NCBI GenBank assembly: GCA_023387815.1
Contig: JAEWHK010000049.1
Location: forward strand, 6,437-70,436
From: Pseudomonadota bacterium
Lineage (GTDB): Bacteria > Pseudomonadota > Gammaproteobacteria > Burkholderiales > Burkholderiaceae_B
DNA: 64,000 nucleotides
Direction of reading: 5' to 3'
Shown piece by piece: positions 16,432-23,154 of the stretch. A model generated the notes under the pieces. It saw only the letters and a program-made list of their open reading frames with translations. It made no database searches and was not told the DNA's origin. How positions within the stretch are numbered: the stretch's first letter is position 1; each line of letters starts with the position of its first letter. Both the position numbers and the translations under genes were made by a program.

Positions 16432-18132
16432 ATGCAAGATCAATCTACCTTTTATCAACTATCCGGCACCACGGCCATGCTGTTGCTGGTCGGCTTTTAT
16501 GGCCTGACCTTCCTGATGTCACTGATGATTGGCAAGAAAAAAGAGAATGTGGACAGCTACATGGTCTCGAACAATGCCGTCGGTTTCGGCTTGTCCGCAG
16601 CCAGCATGATCGCCACCTGGATCTGGGCAGCTTCGTTTTACGCCAGTGCGACGTCGGGCTACCAGTACGGATTATCAGGGCCGTTACACTATGGTTTCTG
16701 GGGCGCACTGATGATTCTCTTTATCTATCCCTACGGACGACGCTTTCGGGCGCTGGCTCCTCGTGCACATACGCTGGCTGAAGTCATGCATGCCAGGCAT
16801 GGGACATCAAGCCAGCTGATCATGGCCATCTCCAATCTGATGGGCAGTTGCATCAGCCTGATGGTCAATTTCACTGCTGCAGGTGCGCTGGTCTCGGTAT
16901 TGAGTCCGCTCACCTTCATACAGGGTGTGCTGATTGCAGGGCTCGGGGTCTTGTCGTACACCCTCTGGTCGGGCTTTCGTGCTTCGGTCATGACCGATTT
17001 TGCGCAGCTGGTGGCGATGATCCTGGCAGCGATTGTGATTATTCCCCTGATTTTCTTCAACGCCGGTGGCACGCAGATGCTCGCGGCAAACTGGGGCAAT
17101 CTGTCGCCGGAACAGGCCGATATGTTTTCGACACGGGCGATCCTGGAACAGGGGGCGCCTTATTTTGTGGCTGTACTGGCATATGCCATTGGTAATCAGA
17201 CCATTGCGCAACGCCTCTTTGCCGTTCGCGAAGACCTGATCAAATCCACCTTCCTGACCGCCACCATTGGTTATGGCGCGGTCGTGATCGGCCTGGGCAT
17301 GCTGGGTATGCTCGCCCTGTTTACTGGGCTGACGCCTGCCAATGGCGATATGAACAATATCATTCCACAAATGGCATCCACCTATCTGCCACCTTTTGGC
17401 ATTGCCCTGTTCTTTATTCTGGTTGTAGGGTCGCTCTCTTCAACCGCAGATTCGGATCTCTCTGCTCTGTCATCCATCATGATGACCGACATCTACGGCA
17501 AGAACCTGGCTCGCGGTACGCCTGATCCCAAACGCATGCTGTGGTGGGGCCGCGTGACGATGATCGTGGCAACCATGGTCGGCGTTATTTTTGCAAGCAT
17601 GAAGCTGGATATCCTGGTGATGCTGGTGTTTGTTGGCGCCCTGTGGGGAGCGATTGTCTTTCCCGTCATTGTGAGTTTTTACTGGGATAAAGTCACCAAC
17701 CGTGCGTTCACGACATCTGTGATTTGCGCCGTGCTGATGTTCACCGTTGCGCGTTTTGAATTGGTGGATATGGATGGCGTCGTGGGTGTTTTCTTTGAAC
17801 TGTGTGCATCGGTTGGCGTCGGCGTCGTCCTTGGCCTGATGACATTTGCATTTTTCAACAAAAAAGTATCACTGTTCGTGGCAATCGCAGCTGTCATCAT
17901 TGCCGTTCCCTATGCAATTGGCTTTTTGCGCGACTACCCGGTTCTGCTGAGTTCGCTGACTTCATACGGCGTGAGCGCGGCCGTCTGCGTTGCCATGAGC
18001 TGGAACAACACCAAACGCTTTGATTTTTCTCTGCTCGCTGAACGCGTCACCTCGTTCCAGCAGTCTGCCGGCAGCGAAGTCTCACCGCTGCCCCCTGTTG
18101 TCGATGACAACACTGCACCCGCCCGCATTTAA
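16432..18132 (+). CDS. Sodium:solute symporter family (SSS) transporter
   Basis: 566 residues from the ATG at 16432, chosen because GGAAGAAA stands about 10 bases upstream; the frame is open further upstream, with weaker starts at 16414 (ATG) and 16384 (TTG). About 13-15 hydrophobic segments, with SSS-type features early (DSYMVSNNAVGFGLSAASM, then TWIWAASFYASATSGYQYG) and SSTADSDLSALSSIMMTDIYG near residue 340, where Na+-binding residues of TM8 lie in this fold. The pattern leans towards the urea/organic-solute branch, but the substrate is not certain. A 43-residue membrane protein is encoded 12 bp downstream and is probably a companion subunit. The leader carries strong hairpins and paired palindromes. 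Confidence 0.87.
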   Translation: MQDQSTFYQLSGTTAMLLLVGFYGLTFLMSLMIGKKKENVDSYMVSNNAVGFGLSAASMIATWIWAASFYASATSGYQYGLSGPLHYGFWGALMILFIYPYGRRFRALAPRAHTLAEVMHARHGTSSQLIMAISNLMGSCISLMVNFTAAGALVSVLSPLTFIQGVLIAGLGVLSYTLWSGFRASVMTDFAQLVAMILAAIVIIPLIFFNAGGTQMLAANWGNLSPEQADMFSTRAILEQGAPYFVAVLAYAIGNQTIAQRLFAVREDLIKSTFLTATIGYGAVVIGLGMLGMLALFTGLTPANGDMNNIIPQMASTYLPPFGIALFFILVVGSLSSTADSDLSALSSIMMTDIYGKNLARGTPDPKRMLWWGRVTMIVATMVGVIFASMKLDILVMLVFVGALWGAIVFPVIVSFYWDKVTNRAFTTSVICAVLMFTVARFELVDMDGVVGVFFELCASVGVGVVLGLMTFAFFNKKVSLFVAIAAVIIAVPYAIGFLRDYPVLLSSLTSYGVSAAVCVAMSWNNTKRFDFSLLAERVTSFQQSAGSEVSPLPPVVDDNTAPARI

Positions 18133-18144
18133 AGGAGAATAATT

Positions 18145-18276
18145 ATGAATGAAATCGCATTGACCGCCTACATTCTGGTCTGGCCGATCATTTCGGCTGT
18201 CATTCTGCTCGTGCTCATCGTTGCCCTCATTCGGGACCTGCGTGCCGCGAAAAACAGCGATAGCGAGATGATTTGA
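18145..18276 (+). CDS. 43-residue single-TM protein, putative transporter small subunit
   Basis: ATG at 18145 is preceded by AAAGGAGAATAATT, an excellent ribosome site, and starts 12 bp after the symporter stop. The product opens MNEIALTAYILVWPIIS, continues as one hydrophobic helix (about residues 7-29), then has a short charged tail (RDLRAAKNSDSEMI). Symporters of this family are sometimes followed by very short membrane proteins annotated as putative transporter small subunits. Spacing, ribosome site and topology make a real gene likely. It may stabilise or gate the symporter; function is inference. Confidence 0.75.
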   Translation: MNEIALTAYILVWPIISAVILLVLIVALIRDLRAAKNSDSEMI

Positions 18277-18382
18277 TGCAGGGCGAAGGCATCTGATGAG
18301 CGGTGAAATGATCTGACGAGAGGCGAAATTCTGAAAACGAGAGCCATTCTCATTTCCAATCTCCGTACACTTCATACGGTTT

Positions 18383-18413
18383 TTGCCCCGCACCGGATTT
18401 CAGCTTATATAAT
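18383..18413 (+). promoter_or_regulatory. Probable promoter of the Mn riboswitch 1 transcript
   Basis: TTGCCC (18383-18388), 17-bp spacer, TATATA (18406-18411, overlapping TATAAT at 18408-18413). It would start RNA a few bases before the aptamer. Confidence 0.45.
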
Positions 18414-18417
18414 CTGT

Positions 18418-18580
18418 CCATCACTGGGGAGTAGCCGCTCAATTTCCCGAGGTTCACGTCAACATACTTGATGCCTGCATCATGGCGTGAACGGCTTTAT
18501 CGCTTGGCAAGACCTGTGATCACTTTTTTTCGCAATGGCCGGAGAAAAAGGTGATCACTTGTCTATTTCCGGCCGCGGTA
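18418..18580 (+). ncRNA. yybP-ykoY (Mn2+) riboswitch 1, upstream of GDT1-family exporter
   Basis: The hallmark blocks GGGGAGTAGCC (18426-18436) and GGCAAGACC (18506-18514) are present, with CGTCAACATACT between them as in the E. coli alx aptamer. ATCAC (18420-18424) can pair with GTGAT (18516-18520) to close stem P1. The latter bases also form part of a competing 15-bp stem, with GTGATCAC at 18516-18523 pairing to the same octamer at 18551-18558. GGCCGGA (18537-18543) can pair with TCCGGCC (18568-18574) near the start codon. There is no clear intrinsic terminator, so translational control is plausible. The class senses Mn2+ and turns on exporters. Confidence 0.85.
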
Positions 18581-18589
18581 ACCTGATTC

Positions 18590-19168
18590 ATGCAAACGCT
18601 CCTGCTTTCCACTGGCGTAGTCGCGCTGGCCGAAATCGGCGATAAAACACAGTTGCTTGCCTTCCTGCTGGCAACCCGCTTCAAAAAACCCATCCCCATC
18701 ATTCTTGGCATTCTTTGTGCCACGATCATCAATCACGCCCTGGCCGGTGCCGTTGGCGCATGGATAACAACGGCAATCAGCCCTCATGCCTTGCGCTGGA
18801 TACTGGGTATTTCCTTTATTGCCATGGCCGTATGGACCATGATTCCCGACAAAATCGAAGAAGATGAAGCGCCACTGGGAAGAAAGTTTGGTGTTTTCGG
18901 TGCGACGCTGGTCACATTCTTTCTGGCAGAGATGGGCGATAAAACGCAATTGGCGACGGTAGCCCTGGCCGCCAAAAGCGACTTCCCGATAGAAGTGGTT
19001 ATCGGAACCACCCTTGGCATGATGATAGCCGATGTTCCTGCAGTTATTCTCGGCAAGAAACTGGGCCAGCGCATTTCCATGAAATTGGTACACACCATCG
19101 CCGCCTGTATTTTCCTGGCCCTGGGCGTGGCTACCCTGCTAGGGGTTGGCTCAGGGCTGGGTTTCTGA
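18590..19168 (+). CDS. TMEM165/GDT1 (UPF0016) family Mn2+/cation exporter
   Basis: 192 residues, six membrane segments in two homologous halves. Each half has the family motif E-x-G-D-K-T: E15-I-G-D-K-T and E114-M-G-D-K-T. Members of this family move Mn2+ or Ca2+ out of the cytoplasm in exchange for protons; bacterial homologues (MneA/MntX type) give manganese tolerance. The Mn2+-sensing leader directly upstream strongly supports a manganese export role here. Its end converges with the gene at 19178, leaving only 9 bp. Confidence 0.9.
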   Translation: MQTLLLSTGVVALAEIGDKTQLLAFLLATRFKKPIPIILGILCATIINHALAGAVGAWITTAISPHALRWILGISFIAMAVWTMIPDKIEEDEAPLGRKFGVFGATLVTFFLAEMGDKTQLATVALAAKSDFPIEVVIGTTLGMMIADVPAVILGKKLGQRISMKLVHTIAACIFLALGVATLLGVGSGLGF

Positions 19169-19177
19169 CATCGCGCC

Positions 19178-19906
19178 TCAATCGGCCACAGAGGCGCCCT
19201 TGATCCCATGTCGATCCAGTGCACTTGCGACAAATCCGCTGCTTTTCATCTCTTCGACGAAAGTCGCCAGGAAATCGGCAGCGGCCTGTCCCCGTCCCTT
19301 AGGCAGGCCCATGGCCTGCTGAATCACCATGAAACGCCCTGGCAGCAGGCGCAAGCCTCCCAGGCGTTGCGCGTCCGCCTGTAACTGCTGCTTGACCCCG
19401 GCGGCCACTTCCGCGCCCTGTTCAACATAGGTATCCACGACAGCGGGTGAAGAAGGCGCACGAACGATTTGCGCGGCTTTCAATTCACGCGTCAGGTAAA
19501 GATCATAGGCACTGCCCTTGCCCACCACAACCCGGTTACTTTCACGATCCACTTCGCTATTGTCCTGCAAGGGCGAATCTTCACGTACCAGGTACGCCCC
19601 CTCGATCAGCACATAGGCTTTTGTGAACGCAATGCCTGCCCCTCTTACCGGGTCGATCGCGAAGAAACCCACGTCTGCCTGCTCATTCGTGACGGCCTCT
19701 ACCGATTTGCCGGCGGTATCAAATACCACCAGTTCCAGTGGCACACCCAGGCGCTCTGCCAGCGCGTTTGCCAAATCAATGGACACGCCATGAGGCTGTC
19801 CGGTTTTCGGATCCAGGCTCGCCAGAATGGGATTGCCGGTATTGATAGAGGCTCGTAGTACACCGGTGGGCGTAAAAGCATCGATAACGTCTTTGTCGAT
19901 TGCCAT
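19178..19906 (-). CDS. Family 3 solute-binding-like protein without signal peptide
   Basis: 242 residues with the fold signature of SBP_bac_3 (amino-acid/ectoine-type binding proteins): VLRASINTGNPILASLDPKTGQPHGVSIDLANALAERLG at the start and ADVGFFAIDPVRGAGIAFTKAYVLIEGAYLVRE in lobe 1. The ATG has AGGAG six bases upstream and an in-frame TGA lies immediately before that, so no signal peptide is possible by extension. The protein is therefore probably cytoplasmic, unlike transport binding proteins. No ABC permease genes are adjacent. It may be an intracellular sensor or an enzyme of the cyclohexadienyl-dehydratase-like subset. It is divergent from the second Mn riboswitch. Confidence 0.75.
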   Translation of the reverse strand: MAIDKDVIDAFTPTGVLRASINTGNPILASLDPKTGQPHGVSIDLANALAERLGVPLELVVFDTAGKSVEAVTNEQADVGFFAIDPVRGAGIAFTKAYVLIEGAYLVREDSPLQDNSEVDRESNRVVVGKGSAYDLYLTRELKAAQIVRAPSSPAVVDTYVEQGAEVAAGVKQQLQADAQRLGGLRLLPGRFMVIQQAMGLPKGRGQAAADFLATFVEEMKSSGFVASALDRHGIKGASVAD

Positions 19907-20013
19907 GCATGACTCCTTTCACTCAATCATTAATGCGTAGTCTATTTGAACTGAAAGACATATTACATGATCAGGATAACAGTCCGGGGCCCATTTCACA
20001 GCTCATCAAACTC

Positions 20014-20042
20014 TTGAACATAAATCGTCGGCACGCTATACT
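20014..20042 (+). promoter_or_regulatory. Sigma-70-type promoter of the terC riboswitch transcript
   Basis: TTGAAC (20014-20019), exactly 17 bp, TATACT (20037-20042). The predicted start near 20049 falls at the first bases of the aptamer. Confidence 0.65.
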
Positions 20043-20049
20043 TGTTCGA

Positions 20050-20171
20050 TCAAGGGGAGTAGCTTTTTAGCCGACGCATCGTCATTACGGTTGTCATGTT
20101 CTGTCATGTCACCCGGTGCCCGGGCAGCAACCTGTTGTTGTAAGCAAGACCTTGCCACCAAGGGCAAGGTC
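20050..20171 (+). ncRNA. yybP-ykoY (Mn2+) riboswitch 2, upstream of TerC-family exporter
   Basis: GGGGAGTAGC (20054-20063) and GCAAGACC (20144-20151) are the conserved junction blocks. CAAGG (20051-20055) can pair with CCTTG (20150-20154) as P1. The bases GACCTTGCC (20148-20156) form a perfect 9-bp hairpin with GGCAAGGTC (20163-20171), which excludes P1: a clear ligand-dependent switch. An intrinsic terminator follows at 20197-20228, so control is probably by attenuation, with Mn2+ permitting read-through. Confidence 0.88.
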
Positions 20172-20196
20172 CGTCACTTTTCTTAAAAGAATCAAT

Positions 20197-20228
20197 GGCC
20201 TGAGTCCTTATTTGGATCAGGCCTTTTT
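20197..20228 (+). terminator. Intrinsic terminator in the terC leader
   Basis: GGCCTGA-g-TCC (20197-20207), loop TTATTT-like, GGA-TCAGGCC (20214-20223), then TTTTT (20224-20228). It lies between riboswitch 2 and the terC start codon, so full-length mRNA requires read-through. Confidence 0.85.
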
Positions 20229-20362
20229 GTATTCTGAGGGCTTGCCCGGGGGCAATCGTCTTTTTTCACCCCCTGGATTTGTACTCAAGGTCTCACTGAA
20301 GCAGCCCGATCCGGATTCCATTTAATTTTTAGTCAAATAACAAATGAATTTGGGGTAGATTT

Positions 20363-21073
20363 ATGCTTGAGTTTTTTCAAACGTTAAGCTGGGCGGCCGT
20401 ATTTCAGATCATCATGATCGACATACTGCTGGGTGGAGATAATGCAGTTGTGATCGCACTTGCGTGTCGCAACCTTCCAAAAAAACAGCGCATGCAGGGC
20501 ATATTGTGGGGCACCGCCGGTGCCATTATCCTGCGCGTGATTCTTATCACGTTTGCATTGACACTGCTCACCATTCCCTATCTGAAAATTGTTGGCGCTC
20601 TGCTGCTGATCTGGATCGGTATCAAGCTGCTGATACCCGAAGACGATGCACACGACAAAATTGATGGCGGCTCGTCTGTCTGGTCCGCGGTCAAAACCAT
20701 TATCATTGCCGACTTCGTCATGAGCCTGGATAACGTCATTGCCATTGCAGGCGCCGCACAAGGTGCCAATGCAGAGCATCAGACCGGCCTGGTCATTGCA
20801 GGCCTGATCATCAGCGTTCCTATCATCGTATGGGGAAGTACGCTGGTTCTGAAACTGATCGACCGTTATCCTGGTGTCGTGCTCTTTGGTGCTGCGCTGC
20901 TGGGCTGGATTGCAGGTGGCATGCTCATTGGCGATCAGGTTATTCTGGAGCGGTTTGGCGAAGCAACAACGCCGGTCAAAATTACGGCTGAAGTGGCGGG
21001 TGCCCTGTTTGTTGCGGTTGTGGGAACACTGCTTGCTCGTCGCAAAAAAGCGGCTACTGCGGCCAAGGGGTAA
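20363..21073 (+). CDS. TerC family (YjbE-type) membrane protein, probable Mn2+ exporter
   Basis: 236 residues with about seven membrane segments. Acidic intramembrane motifs occur in both halves: DILLGGDNAVVIAL (D20, D26) and IIADFVMSLDNVIAIAG (about 113-129), the metal-binding pattern of TerC/Alx proteins. Family members Alx and MeeF/MeeY are linked to manganese export and metalation of secreted proteins. The Mn2+ riboswitch and attenuator upstream support this role. GGGG stands 10 bases before the ATG. A 135-bp stretch between terminator and start carries no other feature I can name. Confidence 0.9.
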   Translation: MLEFFQTLSWAAVFQIIMIDILLGGDNAVVIALACRNLPKKQRMQGILWGTAGAIILRVILITFALTLLTIPYLKIVGALLLIWIGIKLLIPEDDAHDKIDGGSSVWSAVKTIIIADFVMSLDNVIAIAGAAQGANAEHQTGLVIAGLIISVPIIVWGSTLVLKLIDRYPGVVLFGAALLGWIAGGMLIGDQVILERFGEATTPVKITAEVAGALFVAVVGTLLARRKKAATAAKG

Positions 21074-21082
21074 ACAGATCGA

Positions 21083-21113
21083 CAGGCTGCCCGCTATACC
21101 CAGGGGCAGCCTG
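21083..21113 (+). terminator. Strong hairpin after terC
   Basis: CAGGCTGCCC (21083-21092) and GGGCAGCCTG (21104-21113) form a perfect 10-bp stem with an 11-nt loop, starting 10 bp after the stop codon. There is no T-run, so it may be a weak or Rho-assisted terminator or a 3' stabiliser. Confidence 0.5.
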
Positions 21114-21237
21114 CCAATATCTAGCAGCTACGCGTTGGCTATGTTGTGTCCCTTCAAATCAAGGGTCAGCGTGCCAAAGTCAATAGGCACTCGTTTGCAG
21201 TCACCAGATTTCATCTGTCATTTCTGGTTGTCATGAC

Positions 21238-22221
21238 TCACTTTTCATCTCTGATACCCATTTCAGAAATGACTTTGGTGTATTTCTCGGATTCACTGCG
21301 GGCAAATTCCGCAAAATCCTTTGCATTCATGAAATGAGGCGGCGTGTCCAGCGGTTCAACATCCGCTTTGTAACCCTCGCTGTTGACCGCTTTTTCGCAT
21401 GCCGTCTGCAATTTCTGTACGACATTTTCCGGAAGGCCTTTTGGTGCGATCAGACCGCCCCAGATGGTGGCGTTCAATGGCCAGCCAGCTTCTTTTGTCG
21501 TTGGAACATCGGGATTGGACTTCAGTCGCTCATCAGAAAAGATACCTATCGGGCGCAGTTTATACTGCTTCGCCACGGTTGTGGTATCGCTCATGACCAT
21601 GACCTGCTTTCCCATTAATGCAGTGACCATTTCTGAAGAGCTCTTGTAGGGCACATGCAGGGCGGTGCCGCCTGCTTCCTTCATCAGGGTCTCCATGGCG
21701 ATATGAAGCAAGGTACCTGTACCGGACGTTCCGTAGGTCAGCTGGCGCGGATTCTTTTTGGCATACGCCACCACATCCTGCATGGATTTGAATTCTGAAT
21801 CCTGGGTCACCATCATCATCAGCGGCACTGAATAGGTACCACAAATGTGATCGTAATCCTTGTACGTATATCCGGTATTGCGCATGCCGGGCTGCAAGAC
21901 CTCGGGACCAATAACAGACAGACCCAGTGTGTAGCCATCCGGCTTTGCGCGTTTGAGTTGCGACATACCTATCGCGCCACCAGCTCCGCCTTTATTGTCG
22001 ATGATCAGATTCCCGTCCAGTTGTTCACGCAGGTGCTTGGCCAGGATACGCGCCATGATGTCCGAGGTTCCACCCGGACCGAATGGCACGATGATCGTCA
22101 CCGGGTTGCTCGGATACTGGTCCTGCGCATTGGCAACCGGACCTGCCAGCGTTGCCGCCACGAGTAAAGTGGCAGATTGAAGCATGCGCCTGCAATTGGG
22201 CGCTCCCATCATGAATGTCAT
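21238..22221 (-). CDS. Bug-family tripartite tricarboxylate transporter substrate-binding protein
   Basis: 327 residues. Signal peptide about 1-32 (CRRMLQSATLLVAATLAGPVANA), then the Bug opening YPSNPVTIIVPFGPGGTSDIMARILAKHL and the lobe motif GGAGGAIGMSQLKRAKPDGYTL. It binds a carboxylic acid in the periplasm for a TctA/TctB-type channel, which is not encoded in the window. It is the last gene of the dehydratase/aldolase operon (86 bp after the aldolase), with GGAGACAAGCT upstream of the ATG. The same operon starts with a second, different Bug protein, suggesting two related ligands or sensor and transport roles. Confidence 0.88.
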   Translation of the reverse strand: MTFMMGAPNCRRMLQSATLLVAATLAGPVANAQDQYPSNPVTIIVPFGPGGTSDIMARILAKHLREQLDGNLIIDNKGGAGGAIGMSQLKRAKPDGYTLGLSVIGPEVLQPGMRNTGYTYKDYDHICGTYSVPLMMMVTQDSEFKSMQDVVAYAKKNPRQLTYGTSGTGTLLHIAMETLMKEAGGTALHVPYKSSSEMVTALMGKQVMVMSDTTTVAKQYKLRPIGIFSDERLKSNPDVPTTKEAGWPLNATIWGGLIAPKGLPENVVQKLQTACEKAVNSEGYKADVEPLDTPPHFMNAKDFAEFARSESEKYTKVISEMGIRDEK

Positions 22222-22307
22222 AGCTTGTCTCCGTGTATTGTTGATGACCCGGTCATTGAGCCGGGCTTCTATAAAATTTTTACACTGCAGAATCTAACAA
22301 ATACCGA

Positions 22308-23117
22308 CTAATAAACGCCCCCGTCGTATCCTTTTGCAAGGGCTGGTCGGATGTCTTCCAGGAACGCATTGGCCTGCCGCATCATCATTCCCATGTCTGA
22401 CGCAACGGCGACGAACGCATAACCCAGCTTGATGAAATCGCGCACCATATCAGGTGTCGGCCCCACGATCCCGCAAGGGATGCCGATGGCCTTGCATCGT
22501 TGCGCAACATCGGCGATCACTTTCTGCACATCAGGATGTGCCAGGTTGCCGATATGACCCATGTTTGCAGACAAATCACCCGGGCCCAGAAACAGGGCAT
22601 CCACGCCCGGAACTGCGGCAATCTCTTCAAGCGCTGCCACGGCATCAGGTGTCTCCAGCTGGATGATGGTGAAGACGGAATCGTTTGCCCGGCTTGCATA
22701 GTCTTTGGCAGTGCCATAGCCACTGGCACGATGCACAGCAGCAAAGCCCCGTTTTCCCAATGGCGGATATTTGCTGTGGCTGACGGCCTGCCGCGCCTGT
22801 TCGGCACTGTCCACAAAAGGCACCATCACGGTTTGTGCCCCCATGTCCAGCGCGCGTTTGAACAGTAGCGGATCGTTCGCTGCCAGACGCGTAACGGGGC
22901 ATGCGGGTGTACCTGCAATGGCCTGCAGTACATGCAATGCGTCGCTATCGGCCAGTGGTACGTGTTCAAGATCAACAAGAACCCAGTCAAAGCCGACCCG
23001 CCCCATTGCTTCAGCCGTGCTTGATGCGCCGGACATCAGCCACGTGCCCAGAATGACGCTGGACGTGCCCAGGCGGGCGCGAAATGGGTTTTCAAGCAGA
23101 TCGTGTACTTCAGACAT
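22308..23117 (-). CDS. HpcH/HpaI-family class II aldolase (2-keto-3-deoxy acid aldolase)
   Basis: 269 residues from the ATG at 23117 (AGGAG upstream); a longer open frame exists to 23261 but its extra residues do not match the family. The TIM-barrel enzyme shows the metal and substrate motifs FDWVLVDLEHVPL (catalytic/metal Glu), MVPFVDSAEQAR and DALFLGPGDLSANMG (metal Asp region). Family members (HpaI, GarL, RhmA) cleave 2-keto-3-deoxy acids to pyruvate and an aldehyde. It follows a sugar-acid dehydratase by 37 bp, so the likely substrate is the 2-keto-3-deoxy acid that enzyme makes. Confidence 0.88.
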   Translation of the reverse strand: MSEVHDLLENPFRARLGTSSVILGTWLMSGASSTAEAMGRVGFDWVLVDLEHVPLADSDALHVLQAIAGTPACPVTRLAANDPLLFKRALDMGAQTVMVPFVDSAEQARQAVSHSKYPPLGKRGFAAVHRASGYGTAKDYASRANDSVFTIIQLETPDAVAALEEIAAVPGVDALFLGPGDLSANMGHIGNLAHPDVQKVIADVAQRCKAIGIPCGIVGPTPDMVRDFIKLGYAFVAVASDMGMMMRQANAFLEDIRPALAKGYDGGVY

Positions 23118-23154
23118 AAAGACTCCTGTAATGCAATTCAAATGTGATAGTGGT

